A DNA stretch of 64,000 nucleotides from Planomonospora sp. ID82291 (GTDB lineage: Bacteria > Actinomycetota > Actinomycetes > Streptosporangiales > Streptosporangiaceae). Made by a program: the position numbers and the translations under genes. How positions within the stretch are numbered: the first letter of the stretch is position 1; every line of letters starts with the position of its first letter. The notes under the pieces were generated by a model. It was not told the DNA's origin. It did not search any database and worked only from the letters and a program-made list of their open reading frames with translations. This document shows, piece after piece, positions 33,257-42,354 of this stretch. The DNA is taken from positions 496,001 to 560,000 of the forward strand of contig NZ_JABTEX010000003.1 of the NCBI RefSeq assembly GCF_015711645.1, in the 5' to 3' direction.

Positions 33257-35986
33257 TCAGCCGACGGACGAGTACGCCACCACACCGCGCCGGAGCGCGT
33301 CCATCGCCTTGCCCGCGCTCTTCCTGATCGCGCTGTTCCGGGGCGCCGCGTCGGAGATCTGGCCGAGCAGGTCCAGCAGCTGCTTGGTCCAGCGCACGAA
33401 GTCGCCGGCGGCCAGCTCCGAGCCGTTGATCCCGTCGCCGAGCACGGCGTCCAGGGTGTGCCCCTTGGCCCAGCGGAAGGCCGCCCAGGCGAAGCCGAAG
33501 TCGGGTTCGCGGATGAACGCCAGGCCGTGGTCGCTCTCGATCGCCTCCAGGTCGCCCCAGAGCCGGATCATCTCCGCCATCGCCTGCTGCGCCCCGCCCG
33601 CGGGGATGCGGGGCTGGCGGGCCTCGTCGGCCTGCCGGGACTCGAACACCAGCGACGACACGCACGCGGCCAGCTCGGCCGGGTCGAGCCCGTCCCAGAT
33701 CCCGGCCCGCAGGCACTCGGAGGTGAGCAGGTCCAGCTCGGTGTAGAGCTGGGCCAGGCGGCGCCCCTCGGCGGTGACGTCCTCCCCGTCGAGGTAGCCG
33801 AGCCGGTCGAGCACCCCGCAGACCCGGTCGAAGGTGCGGGCGATGACGTGCGAGCGGCCCTCGACCCGGCGGCGCAGGCCCTCGGTCTCGCGCAGCAGCT
33901 TGTGGTACCGCTCGGCCCAGCGGGCGTGGTCCTCCCGCTCGTCGCAGCCGTGGCAGGGGTGCTGCCGGAGCTCCCGCCGCAGACGCAGGATCTCCTCGTC
34001 CTCACCCGCGTGGTCACGGGCCCGGTCGGGCTTGCCCAGGTCGCGGTCGCCGATCTTGGCGTGCATCGAGGAGACGAGGTTGGCGCGCTCCTTCGGGGAG
34101 CGGGCGTTGAAGTGCTTGGGGATGCGCAGGCGCTCGACCGGCTCCACCGGGACCGGGAAGTCGGCCGGCGACAGCTTCTTGACCTGCTTGCCGATGGTCA
34201 GCACCAGCGGGGACGGCCCCTCGCCCCGGGAGTTGAGGCCCGGGTCCAGCACGACGGCCAGGCCCGCCCGGCGACCGCCCGGCACCCGGATGATGTCGCC
34301 GGGCCGCAGCGCCTCCAGCGAGCGCACCGCCTGCAGCCGGCGGGCGGCGCCGCGCCGGCGCGACAGCTCCGACTCGCGGTCCGACAGCGCCCTGCGCAGC
34401 GCGGCGTACTCGGTGAAGTCGCCCAGGTGGCAGGTCATCGCCTCGCGGTAGCCCGCCAGCGCCTCCTCGTGGCGGCGCAGCTGCTTGGCGATGCCGACCA
34501 CCGCCCGGTCCGCCTGGAACTGCGCGAAGGACGACTCCAGCAGCGAGCGGGCGCGCTCGCGGCCGACCTGGCCGACGAGGTTGACCGCCATGTTGTAGGA
34601 GGGGCGGAAGCTGGAGCGCAGCGGGTAGGTGCGGGTGCTGGCCAGGCCGGCGACGTGCAGCGGGTCCGTGCCCGGCTGCCAGTGGACCACCGCGTGGCCC
34701 TCCACGTCGATGCCGCGCCGCCCGGCCCGCCCGGTCAGCTGGGTGTACTCGCCCGGGGTGAGGTCGGCGTGGGTCTCGCCGTTCCACTTGTCGAGCTTCT
34801 CGATCACCACGGAGCGGGCGGGCATGTTGATGCCCAGTGCGAGGGTCTCGGTGGCGAACACCGCCTTGACCAGGTTGCGGGTGAACAGCTCCTCCACGAC
34901 CTCCTTGAAGGTGGGGAGCATGCCCGCGTGGTGGGCGGCCAGGCCGCGCTCCAGGCAGTCGCGCCACTCCAGGAAGCCGAGCACGGCCAGGTCCTCGTCG
35001 GGCAGGTGCGCGGTGCGCTCGTCGACGATCTGCCGGATCTCGTGCCGCTCGGCGTCGGTGGTGAGCCGGAGCCCGGCGTAGACGCACTGCTGGACCGCGG
35101 CGTCGCAGCCGGCCCGGGAGAAGATGAACGTGATGGCGGGCAGCAGGCCCTCGGCGTCGAGCCGCTCGATGGCCTCGGCCCGGTTGGGCGGGCCCGGCCG
35201 GCGCGGGCGCGAGTAGCCGCGGCGGCCCCTGCCGTAGGCCTGGCGCTCCTCGTCGCGGGACAGGCGCAGCAGGTTCGGGTTGACCAGCGGCCGCTCGCCG
35301 TTCTCGTCGGTGACGAACAGGTCGTAGATGCGGTGGCCGACGAGCATGTGCTGCCAGAGCGGGACCGGGCGGTGCTCGTCGACGATGACGGAGGTGTCGC
35401 CGCGGACGGTGCCCATCCACTCGCCGAACTCCTCGGCGTTGCTGACCGTGGCCGACAGGGCGACCAGCCGCACCGACTCGGGCAGGTGGATGATCACCTC
35501 TTCCCAGACGGCGCCGCGGAACCGGTCGGCCAGGTAGTGCACCTCGTCCATGACCACGAAGCCGAGCCCGGCCAGGGTGCCCGACCCGGCGTAGAGCATG
35601 TTGCGCAGCACCTCGGTCGTCATGATGACGATCGGGGCCTCGCCGTTGACGCTGTTGTCGCCGGTCAGCAGGCCGACCTTGGCCGCGCCGTACCGCTTGA
35701 CCAGGTCGTTGTACTTCTGGTTGGACAGGGCCTTGATCGGGGTGGTGTAGAAGCACTTGCGGCCCTGCTCCAGGGCCAGGTGGACCGCGAACTCCCCGAC
35801 CACGGTCTTGCCCGATCCGGTGGGGGCGGCCACGAGGACGCCGTCGCCCGCCTCCAGCGCGCGGCAGGCGTCCAGCTGGAACTCGTCCAGCTCGAAGTCG
35901 TACAGACCGCGGAACGAGGTCAGGGCCGGCCCGCTCTCGGTCTGGCTCTGACGGAAGGCGGCGTAGCGTTCCGCAGGGGTCGTCAT
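33257..35986 (-). CDS. helY: Ski2-like DEAD/DEAH-box RNA helicase (HelY type)
   Basis: 909 residues. Q motif 'FELDEFQLDACRALEAGDGVLVAAPTGSGKT' with Walker A, 'MDEVHYLADRFRG' (DEVH), 'SATVSNAEEFGEW', and 'QLTGRAGRRGID' (motif VI) are all clear. C-terminal part includes the DSHCT domain (about 735-900). Known relatives (Mtr4/Ski2) unwind RNA for exosome-type decay; the bacterial role is not settled. ATG 35986 with TAGGCT box 7 nt upstream is leaderless-like. Conserved place next to tatC/tatA and the pafB/pafC block. Confidence 0.92.
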   Translation of the reverse strand: MTTPAERYAAFRQSQTESGPALTSFRGLYDFELDEFQLDACRALEAGDGVLVAAPTGSGKTVVGEFAVHLALEQGRKCFYTTPIKALSNQKYNDLVKRYGAAKVGLLTGDNSVNGEAPIVIMTTEVLRNMLYAGSGTLAGLGFVVMDEVHYLADRFRGAVWEEVIIHLPESVRLVALSATVSNAEEFGEWMGTVRGDTSVIVDEHRPVPLWQHMLVGHRIYDLFVTDENGERPLVNPNLLRLSRDEERQAYGRGRRGYSRPRRPGPPNRAEAIERLDAEGLLPAITFIFSRAGCDAAVQQCVYAGLRLTTDAERHEIRQIVDERTAHLPDEDLAVLGFLEWRDCLERGLAAHHAGMLPTFKEVVEELFTRNLVKAVFATETLALGINMPARSVVIEKLDKWNGETHADLTPGEYTQLTGRAGRRGIDVEGHAVVHWQPGTDPLHVAGLASTRTYPLRSSFRPSYNMAVNLVGQVGRERARSLLESSFAQFQADRAVVGIAKQLRRHEEALAGYREAMTCHLGDFTEYAALRRALSDRESELSRRRGAARRLQAVRSLEALRPGDIIRVPGGRRAGLAVVLDPGLNSRGEGPSPLVLTIGKQVKKLSPADFPVPVEPVERLRIPKHFNARSPKERANLVSSMHAKIGDRDLGKPDRARDHAGEDEEILRLRRELRQHPCHGCDEREDHARWAERYHKLLRETEGLRRRVEGRSHVIARTFDRVCGVLDRLGYLDGEDVTAEGRRLAQLYTELDLLTSECLRAGIWDGLDPAELAACVSSLVFESRQADEARQPRIPAGGAQQAMAEMIRLWGDLEAIESDHGLAFIREPDFGFAWAAFRWAKGHTLDAVLGDGINGSELAAGDFVRWTKQLLDLLGQISDAAPRNSAIRKSAGKAMDALRRGVVAYSSVG

Positions 35987-36109
35987 AATCTTCAGCCTAC
36001 CGATATCGGAATTCCGGTCCGTCCTCCGCCGGGTACGGCCCCGCGGCCCGGACACCGGGCCGCCCCGCGGTCCCGGCCGTGCCCGCCCGGGCACCCGGCC
36101 CGGGGTGCT

Positions 36110-36988
36110 CTACGGCACCAGCACGCGCAGCGCGCCGGGCACGGCCTCGCAGACGAGAGGGACCGGGCCGATCCGCTCGCCGTCGGCGTAGGCGACCACG
36201 CCGGGGGCCTCCAGCGCCACCCGGCGGGCCCGTCTGATCGTGACGGCGGGGTGGTCGACGTGGGTGCCCCGGTAGACGCGGGGGAAGGCGCGCAGGAACC
36301 GGCCCGTGGACACGGCTCCGAGGATCGTCACGTCCAGCAGGCCGTCGTCGGGGAGCGCGCCCGGGCAGACCTTCATCCCGGCGCCGTAGGAGCGGGTGTT
36401 GCCGACCGCCACCAGCATGGCCTCGGTCTCGACGACCTCGCCGTCCAGGTCGATCCGGAACGGGATGGGCGTGAAGGAGCGCAGCTCCTCCACCAGCGCG
36501 ACGAGGTATCTGGCCATGCCCGGCGGCCAGGTGAGCCGGTTGGCCCGCTCGTTGACCCGGGAGTCGAAGCCGCAGCACAGCACCCCGGCGAACCAGTGGT
36601 CCTCGCCGATCCTGACGGCGTCGACCGTGCGGACCCGGCCACCGAGCACGACGCCGGCCGCGGCGACCGGGTCCCCGGTCGGCAGGCCGAGGGCGGCGGC
36701 GATGTCGTTGCCGGTCCCGGCGGGGATGACGCCCAGCGGCACGTCGGTCCCGGCCACCGCCTGGACGGCGAGGTGGACCAGCCCGTCCCCGCCGAAGGCC
36801 ACCAGCGCGTCCGGGCCCTCGGCGACGGCGGTGCACGCCCGCTCCAGCGCGTCCTCGGCGGAGTCGCCGAGGATCACCGAGACCTCCGCGCCCGTCCGCC
36901 GGAGGCGGTCCAGGGCGGGCGCGAGCAGGCCGCGCGAGCGGCCGCCGCGGGCGGCGGGGTTGACGAGGACGGCGATCTCTCCGGGCAC
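36110..36988 (-). CDS. Diacylglycerol kinase-family lipid kinase
   Basis: 292 residues. 'VLVNPAARGGRSRGLL', 'ALVAFGGDGLVHLAVQA' (GGDG) and 'GVIPAGTGNDIAAALGLP' mark the DAGK catalytic family; 'CPGALPDDGLLDVTILG' is the C-terminal domain. Phosphorylates diacylglycerol or other lipid alcohols. GTG 36988. It is between helicase and tatC; a common partner of the tat genes in actinobacteria. Confidence 0.9.
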   Translation of the reverse strand: MPGEIAVLVNPAARGGRSRGLLAPALDRLRRTGAEVSVILGDSAEDALERACTAVAEGPDALVAFGGDGLVHLAVQAVAGTDVPLGVIPAGTGNDIAAALGLPTGDPVAAAGVVLGGRVRTVDAVRIGEDHWFAGVLCCGFDSRVNERANRLTWPPGMARYLVALVEELRSFTPIPFRIDLDGEVVETEAMLVAVGNTRSYGAGMKVCPGALPDDGLLDVTILGAVSTGRFLRAFPRVYRGTHVDHPAVTIRRARRVALEAPGVVAYADGERIGPVPLVCEAVPGALRVLVP

Positions 36989-37005
36989 GAACCGGAACTT
37001 ATCGC

Positions 37006-37959
37006 CTATGTAGCGGAATCAGTATCGGTCGTTCTCGAATCGAGAGCAGAATCGTCGTCCGCGAGCGGAGCGGCGTCCGCGACCGGGGACGCCCCGGCGA
37101 CCGGGGGGCCGTCGGCGGCGAGGGGGGACGCCTCGTCGTCGGACAGGTGCGAGAAGTCGTCCCCGCCCGCGGCCCGGCGCTCCCGCAGGAACATGACCCC
37201 CTCGGCCAGGGCGAACAGGATCACCATCGGCAGGGCCAGCGCGATCATCGTGAACGGGTCGCCGCCCGGCGTGGCCACCGCCCCGAAGACGAACATCAGG
37301 AAGACGACCATGCGGCGGTGCTTGGCCACCGTGGCGCGCGGCAGCACGCCGATGACGTTGAGGAAGACCATCAGCAGCGGCAGCTCGAAGGAGACGCCGA
37401 AGACGATGAGGAGCACCAGCGCGTACCCGAGGTACTCGTCGAGGGTGATGGTCGGGATCGCGTTCTCCGGCGCGAAGCCGAGCAGGATGGCCAGGCCCGT
37501 GTCCATCACGAAGTAGGCCAGGGCCGCGCCGCCCAGGAAGAGCGGGACCGCCATCCCCAGGAAGGCCAGCGAGTAGCGCTTCTCGTTGCGGTACAGACCC
37601 GGCGTCACGAACGCCCAGATCTGGTAGAGCCAGATCGGCGAGGTGACGACCAGCCCGAACATCGCGGCGACCTTGAGGTTCACGAAGAAGGACTCGAAGA
37701 CGCCGAGGACGAGGAACGTGCACTCCCCGCGCAGCTGGTGCGACTGCTGGAGGCTGCAGTAGGGCGCGGAGACGAAGCTCCAGACCGGGTCGAAGAAGAC
37801 GAACCCGAGGATGATGCCGCCGACCAGCCCCAGCAGCGCGATGACCAGGCGGTTGCGCAGCTCGCGCAGGTGCTCCATGAGCGGCATGCGCCCGTCCGCC
37901 GCCTCCGCGGACGGCACGGACCCGTTACGGCCCGGCTTGGGCCATTTCAGCAGCGCCAT
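37006..37959 (-). CDS. tatC: Sec-independent translocase TatC
   Basis: 317 residues, six membrane helices. 'MPLMEHLRELRNRLVIALLG' (cytosolic start to helix 1), 'LYQIWAFVTPGLYRNEKR' (cytosolic loop with conserved residues) and 'FGVSFELPLLMVFLN' are diagnostic. The C-terminal 50 residues are an acidic/alanine-rich disordered tail. It recognises twin-arginine signal peptides. The start lies 55 bp downstream of the tatA stop. Confidence 0.95.
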   Translation of the reverse strand: MALLKWPKPGRNGSVPSAEAADGRMPLMEHLRELRNRLVIALLGLVGGIILGFVFFDPVWSFVSAPYCSLQQSHQLRGECTFLVLGVFESFFVNLKVAAMFGLVVTSPIWLYQIWAFVTPGLYRNEKRYSLAFLGMAVPLFLGGAALAYFVMDTGLAILLGFAPENAIPTITLDEYLGYALVLLIVFGVSFELPLLMVFLNVIGVLPRATVAKHRRMVVFLMFVFGAVATPGGDPFTMIALALPMVILFALAEGVMFLRERRAAGGDDFSHLSDDEASPLAADGPPVAGASPVADAAPLADDDSALDSRTTDTDSAT

Positions 37960-38014
37960 TCGCGAATCCCGGTCCGAGGAGTGAGGTGGTCAGGAAAGGG
38001 GGGCGGCATCCGCC

Positions 38015-38338
38015 CTACGGCTGCTCGGGGGCCCCCGACCGGGCGCGCAGCCGGGCCGCCTGCTCCTCCAGGGCGCGGGCCTGCTCCTCGGCCGACGGCG
38101 CGGCGGCCGGAGCCGGCGTGGCGAGCTGCTGCGGGGCCGGGGCGACGGGCTGCGCCTGCACGACCGTGGCGGTCGGCGCGGCGGCCTCGTCGTCCTCGCG
38201 GAGCTTGGCGGTCTCCGCCTTGAAAATGCGCAGCGACCGGCCGAGCCCGCGAGCGGCCTCGGGGAGCTTCTTGGCACCGAAGAGCAGCACCAGGATCAAC
38301 CCGATGATGATCAGCTCAGTGGGTCCCAGGTTGGGCAT
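38015..38338 (-). CDS. tatA: Sec-independent translocase TatA
   Basis: 107 residues. Short N-terminal anchor '[21 protein letters not shown]', FG hinge, amphipathic helix '[18 protein letters not shown]', then a proline/alanine-rich tail. Pore-forming subunit of the Tat system. AAGGAT SD. Confidence 0.95.
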   Translation of the reverse strand: MPNLGPTELIIIGLILVLLFGAKKLPEAARGLGRSLRIFKAETAKLREDDEAAAPTATVVQAQPVAPAPQQLATPAPAAAPSAEEQARALEEQAARLRARSGAPEQP

Positions 38339-38403
38339 GACACATCCTTAAGCCGAACGACGTGCAGTCTCTGTGCCGATCGTACGCTGCCCGGGGCGCA
38401 GAC

Positions 38404-38592
38404 TCATCCCCCCGCGCTCCGGTCCTCGTCCGGCCGTCCGCCGGTGGCGCCCCGCACCGCCTCCAGCCGCCGGCGCGTCCGGTCGACCTCCCGGCCCAGC
38501 TCACGGGTGGCGAGCAGCACGCGGGCCCCCATCAGGCCCAGGACCGCCGCTCCCGCGAGGCCCAGTCCGACCGCGGCGAGGATCCAGCTCAT
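38404..38592 (-). CDS. Hypothetical 62-residue membrane protein
   Basis: Begins MSWILAAVGLGLAGAAVLGL, one N-terminal membrane helix (about 3-27), then a basic helix (RELGREVDRTRRRLEAV, about 31-46) and a polar tail. Function not known. Small proteins of this form often sit between pafC and tatA in actinobacteria. Gaps are 57 bp to pafC and 66 bp to tatA, so it is probably in their operon. Confidence 0.7.
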   Translation of the reverse strand: MSWILAAVGLGLAGAAVLGLMGARVLLATRELGREVDRTRRRLEAVRGATGGRPDEDRSAGG

Positions 38593-38648
38593 GTCACCGG
38601 ATCCTAACCGCGTGTCCGCCGTACGTCCGCCGCATGGCCGCCACCGGT

Positions 38649-39608
38649 TCAGCCGACCGACGCGTAGCGCGCGAGCGCCGCCGTGGCCGCGGCCCGCACG
38701 CTCTCGGCCAGCGAGGCCGGGGAGACGACCCGGCCGGTGCCGCCCAGGCGCAGCGCCAGCCGGAGCAGCCAGCTCTGGTCGCGGACCCGCAGGGCCACCC
38801 GCAGGCGGCCCTCGCCGAGCTCCTCGACCCGCTCGCACGGGTAGTACTCGGCCACCCAGCGGCCCGCCGCGGTCAGCTCCAGCTCGACCAGCTCGTCGGT
38901 GGGCGAGGGGCGGAACACCCCGGGCGTCACCTCGTCGGGCACCGCGCCGGCGGGCGGGTCGGCGGGCGTGTCCAGCACGTCCACGTCGAGCATGCGGTCC
39001 AGCCGGAACAGCCGCACCGCCTCGGCCCGGTAGCACCAGCCCGACAGGTAGGAGCGGCCGTCCACCACGACCAGCCGCATCGGGTCGACCTCGCGCGGGG
39101 TGATCTCGTCGCGGCCCGGCACGTAGTAGCGGAGCGAGAGCCGCCGGCGCCGCCGCAGCGCCTCGTTGACGGCCGGCAGCGCGTCGGGCGTGGCGTCCAC
39201 CTCGACGGCGACCTGGCTGCTGACCGCGGCGGCGCCCTCTCCGGCGGCCTGCTCGAACTTGGCGATGACCCGCGCCAGCGCGTCGCGCTCGCCGAACTCC
39301 GGCATCTCGGCGAGCATGCGCAGCGCCACCAGCAGCGCGCTGGCCTCGTCCACGCCCAGGCGGAGCGGGCGGGCGATGGTCTCGGCGTTGTCGATGACGA
39401 TCTCACCGCCGTCCCAGGAGACGTCGATCAGGTCGCCCGGGGTGTGGCCGGGCAGCCCGCACATCCACACCAGCTGCAGGTCGTCGATGAGCTGCTTCTC
39501 GGTCAGCCCGAAGACCTTCGCGACCTCGGGCACCTCCGCCCCGGGGTGGGACATCAGGTAGGGCACCAGGGCCAGCAGCCTCGGCAGCCGGTCGGCCGTC
39601 CCGCTCAC
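38649..39608 (-). CDS. pafC: WYL-domain transcriptional regulator PafC
   Basis: 319 residues from GTG 39608. N-terminal winged helix (about 20-75, 'EVPEVAKVFGLTEKQLIDDLQLVWMCGLPG'), a middle wing and a WYL domain (about 140-235, 'LRRRRRLSLRYYVPGRDEI...LVVVDGRSYLSGWCYRAEAVRLFRLDRM'). With PafB it makes the DNA-damage response activator of actinobacteria. Its start overlaps the stop of the 47-codon ORF that links it to pafB. Confidence 0.92.
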   Translation of the reverse strand: MSGTADRLPRLLALVPYLMSHPGAEVPEVAKVFGLTEKQLIDDLQLVWMCGLPGHTPGDLIDVSWDGGEIVIDNAETIARPLRLGVDEASALLVALRMLAEMPEFGERDALARVIAKFEQAAGEGAAAVSSQVAVEVDATPDALPAVNEALRRRRRLSLRYYVPGRDEITPREVDPMRLVVVDGRSYLSGWCYRAEAVRLFRLDRMLDVDVLDTPADPPAGAVPDEVTPGVFRPSPTDELVELELTAAGRWVAEYYPCERVEELGEGRLRVALRVRDQSWLLRLALRLGGTGRVVSPASLAESVRAAATAALARYASVG

Positions 39609-39748
39609 CGGCGCACCCCCCTGTCCCCGGTGGCCGGCGGCGTGTCGGCGCGCCGGAGGCCCGCCTCTCCGCTCCCGCCCTGCGGACGGCCCGCGCGGGC
39701 CGTCCCGCCCACCGCGCCCGCCGCGCGGGGTCCGGTCCGGACGATCAT
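39605..39748 (-). CDS. 47-codon ORF bridging pafB and pafC
   Basis: ATG 39748 overlaps the pafB stop (ATGA) and its own stop TGA overlaps the pafC GTG (GTGA). It covers the gap left between the two genes, which are normally adjacent or fused. Product MIVRTGPRAAGAVGGTARAG, continuing G/R/A-rich, is low-complexity with no known domain. It may be a real small gene or simply a translation relay coupling pafB to pafC. Confidence 0.45.
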   Translation of the reverse strand: MIVRTGPRAAGAVGGTARAGRPQGGSGEAGLRRADTPPATGDRGVRR

Positions 39749-40704
39749 GCCAGTGCTCCCTTCAGGCGGCAGATGACGGCCTCGCGGGCGTCGGGCGGCC
39801 CGACCACCTCGGCGTCGGCCGCGAACCCGGCGACCCATCCGGCCAGCCGCTCGGGGTCGGTGAAGTCGACCTCCAGCTCGTCCCAGCCCCCGCCGGCGGG
39901 CCGTACGGCCTTCGCCACCTGGCGCAGCCCCTGGCAGGCGCCCTCGCGGGCCCGGATGACGGCGGTGCGCGGGGTCAGGGGCGTGTCGTCGCGGTAGCCC
40001 ACCATCGACCGGATGTCGACGCCCTCGGGCACCGTCACGGTGCCGGGCCGGCCGGCCGCGACCACCGGCCCGGTGATCCTGCTGAGCCGGAAGACCCGGG
40101 GGGCGTCGCGGTCGCGGTCGTGGCCCACGACGTACCACCGGCCGCGGCGGCTGACCACGCCCCACGGCTCGATCGTCCGGGTCAGCACGCTCTCCCCGGC
40201 CGCGACCCGGTAGGGGAAGCGGACCGGGCGCCGGTCGCGCACGGCCTCCCACAGTGCCGGGAAGGCCGGGTCGCTGGTGTCGACCCGCAGCTCCAGCGCG
40301 CCGCCGAGCATGCCGCCGGTCTCGTCGGCCTCCACCCCCCCGGCGCGCAGCTTCAGCAGCGCCCCGCTGGCCGCCTCGGCCAGGCTGGCCCGCTGCCACA
40401 CCCGGGCCGCCAGGCCCACCACGGCGGCCTCGTCGGGCTCCAGGGTGATCTCGGGCAGCTCGTAGGCCTGCCGGACGATCCGGTAGCCCGGGTCCTCCTC
40501 CCACGGGTCCTTCTGGACCTCGATCGGGATGCCGATCTCGCGCAGCTCGTTCTTGTCGCGCTCGAACATCCGCTGGAAGGCCTCGTCGTTGGCCGAGTCG
40601 TAACCGGGCACGGCCTGGCGGATGTGCTCGGCGCTCAGCGGCCGCCGCGTGGCGAGCAGGCAGATCACGAGGTTCAGCAGCCGCTCGGTCTTCCGGCGTG
40701 ACAT
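39745..40704 (-). CDS. pafB: WYL-domain transcriptional regulator PafB
   Basis: 319 residues from ATG 40704 with GGAGG 5-6 nt upstream. 'MSRRKTERLLNLVICLLATR' and a winged helix ('EHIRQAVPGYDSANDEAFQRMFERDKNEL'), then WYL domain (about 140-230). Forms the PafBC activator with PafC for the LexA/RecA-independent DNA damage response. Divergent from the DUF3866 gene. Confidence 0.92.
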   Translation of the reverse strand: MSRRKTERLLNLVICLLATRRPLSAEHIRQAVPGYDSANDEAFQRMFERDKNELREIGIPIEVQKDPWEEDPGYRIVRQAYELPEITLEPDEAAVVGLAARVWQRASLAEAASGALLKLRAGGVEADETGGMLGGALELRVDTSDPAFPALWEAVRDRRPVRFPYRVAAGESVLTRTIEPWGVVSRRGRWYVVGHDRDRDAPRVFRLSRITGPVVAAGRPGTVTVPEGVDIRSMVGYRDDTPLTPRTAVIRAREGACQGLRQVAKAVRPAGGGWDELEVDFTDPERLAGWVAGFAADAEVVGPPDAREAVICRLKGALA

Positions 40705-40745
40705 CCGGCCTCCCTCCCTGTTCAAATGACGCTACCCTTCCCCGC

Positions 40746-41813
40746 GTGATCAGATGGCGCAGGGGCGAGGTCGTACGGATCCGGCGCGAGTGGCCGGGGG
40801 CGGTGGAGCTGGACGTCGCCACCGAGGAGGGCCAGGCGCGCGCGCTCGCCTACCCCGCCCTCGTGGGACGCCCCGAGCCCGGCGACGCGGTGCTGCTCAA
40901 CACGACCGCGCTCGCGATGGGTCTCGGTACGGGAGGTTACGCCATGGTGGTGGCGATTCCCGACCGGTTACCGGAAGATCCACACGGACCGGGACATCTG
41001 GTGAAGGCACGCTACACCCCCCTGCAGGCCACCGTGCCCGGCGCCGACGAGCAGGACTCCCCGCACCACGAGGTCCTGCGCGAGGCCGACTCGCTGGACG
41101 GGATGCCGGTGGTCGTCGCCGACCTGCACTCGGCCCTCCCCGCGGTCCTGTGCGGCCTGTACGGCTCCCGCCCCGGCGTCCGGGTCGCCTACGTGATGCT
41201 CGACGGGGGCGCGCTGCCCGCGTGGTTCTCCCTGTCGGGCGCGCGGCTGCGGGAGGCCGGCTGGCTGTGCGGGACGGTGACCACGGGCCAGTCCTTCGGC
41301 GGGGACGTGGAGGCGGTGACCGTGCACACCGGCCTGCTGGCGGCCCGGCACGTCCTGGCGGCCGACGTCGCGGTCGTCACCCAGGGGCCGGGCAACCTGG
41401 GCGGCGGGACCCGCTGGGGCTTCTCCGGCGTCTCGGCCGGGGAGGCGGTCAACGCCGCCGCGGTGCTGTCGGGCCGCCCGGTCGCGGCGCTGCGGGTCAG
41501 CGAGGGCGACCGGCGCGAGCGGCACCTCGGCCTGTCGCACCACTCGCTGACCGCCTACGGGCGGGTCGCCCTGGCCCCCGCCCGGGTGGCGGTGCCCGAG
41601 CTGCCGGGCGACTTCGGCGCCCGGGTGGCCGAGCAGGCCCGGCCGCTGGGCGAGCGGCACGAGCTGGTCTCCGTTCCCGTGGACGGGTTGCACGACGCGC
41701 TGCGGACGTCGCCGGTGCGGCTGTCCACCATGGGGCGGGGACTGGAGGAGGACGCGGCCTACTTCCTGGCCTCGGCCGCCGCGGGCAGGCTGGCGGCCTC
41801 GCTGCTGCCGTAG
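40746..41813 (+). CDS. DUF3866 family protein
   Basis: 355 residues from GTG 40746, TACCCT box 7 nt before (leaderless-like). Motifs 'VLLNTTALAMGLGTGGYAMV', 'GHLVKARYTPLQATV', 'VVADLHSALPAVLCGL' and 'VTQGPGNLGGGTRWGFSG' identify DUF3866, a widespread actinobacterial family of unknown function commonly beside the pafBC genes. Cytosolic. The C-terminus overlaps the convergent DUF3291 gene by 55 bp. Confidence 0.9.
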   Translation: MIRWRRGEVVRIRREWPGAVELDVATEEGQARALAYPALVGRPEPGDAVLLNTTALAMGLGTGGYAMVVAIPDRLPEDPHGPGHLVKARYTPLQATVPGADEQDSPHHEVLREADSLDGMPVVVADLHSALPAVLCGLYGSRPGVRVAYVMLDGGALPAWFSLSGARLREAGWLCGTVTTGQSFGGDVEAVTVHTGLLAARHVLAADVAVVTQGPGNLGGGTRWGFSGVSAGEAVNAAAVLSGRPVAALRVSEGDRRERHLGLSHHSLTAYGRVALAPARVAVPELPGDFGARVAEQARPLGERHELVSVPVDGLHDALRTSPVRLSTMGRGLEEDAAYFLASAAAGRLAASLLP

Positions 41814-42322
41814 GGGCCGCCGGAGGGCGCGGCGCCGTCCAGCACGTCCCCGCCGCCGGAGGAGCCCGGACCGCCGAGGAGGTCCCCGGCGTCGTGGAAG
41901 TCCTTGAACGTGAAGGCCCGGGGGGTGGGGCCCTCGCGCCGGAGCAGCTCCAGCCGCTCCATCCCCTCGGCCAGCGCGGGGACGTGCCCTTCGGGGATCC
42001 ACCACATCACCGCGTACGGCTCCGCCACGTGCAGGAACCACTCCCGGCGCCGCTGCAGCACGGGCAGGTGGGCGCTGCGGTAGACGAAGTTCCACAGCGT
42101 CTCGCGCGACTCCCAGACGGAGAAGTTGATCACCAGGTCGTCGCCGTAGGCGTGCTGGACCGTGGCCTGGGGGTCGTCCTCGCTCTCCTTGAGCCGCCAG
42201 ACGAAGCCGGGGGACCCGTCGGAGATCTTGTTGATCGGTTCGAGGAGCGCGACGAACTCGGCGATCTCGGGCGAGTCGAGGGGCGCCCGGAGGCGGGCGA
42301 CGTTCAGCTGTGCCAGATGCAT
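41759..42322 (-). CDS. DUF3291 domain protein
   Basis: 187 residues. 'LAQLNVARLRAPLDSPEIAEFVALLEPIN', 'SPGFVWRL' and 'SVWESRETLWNFVYRSAHLPVLQRRREWF' are the DUF3291 core (1-150), a heme/monooxygenase-like ferredoxin fold. The last ~40 residues are G/S/A-rich and overlap the DUF3866 gene; they may be an extension. Expected to be co-transcribed with the upstream iron-sulphur-type regulator (32 bp away). Confidence 0.85.
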   Translation of the reverse strand: MHLAQLNVARLRAPLDSPEIAEFVALLEPINKISDGSPGFVWRLKESEDDPQATVQHAYGDDLVINFSVWESRETLWNFVYRSAHLPVLQRRREWFLHVAEPYAVMWWIPEGHVPALAEGMERLELLRREGPTPRAFTFKDFHDAGDLLGGPGSSGGGDVLDGAAPSGGPYGSSEAASLPAAAEARK

Positions 42323-42354
42323 GACCTCAGCAGACCATCTCCGCGCCTTCTATG

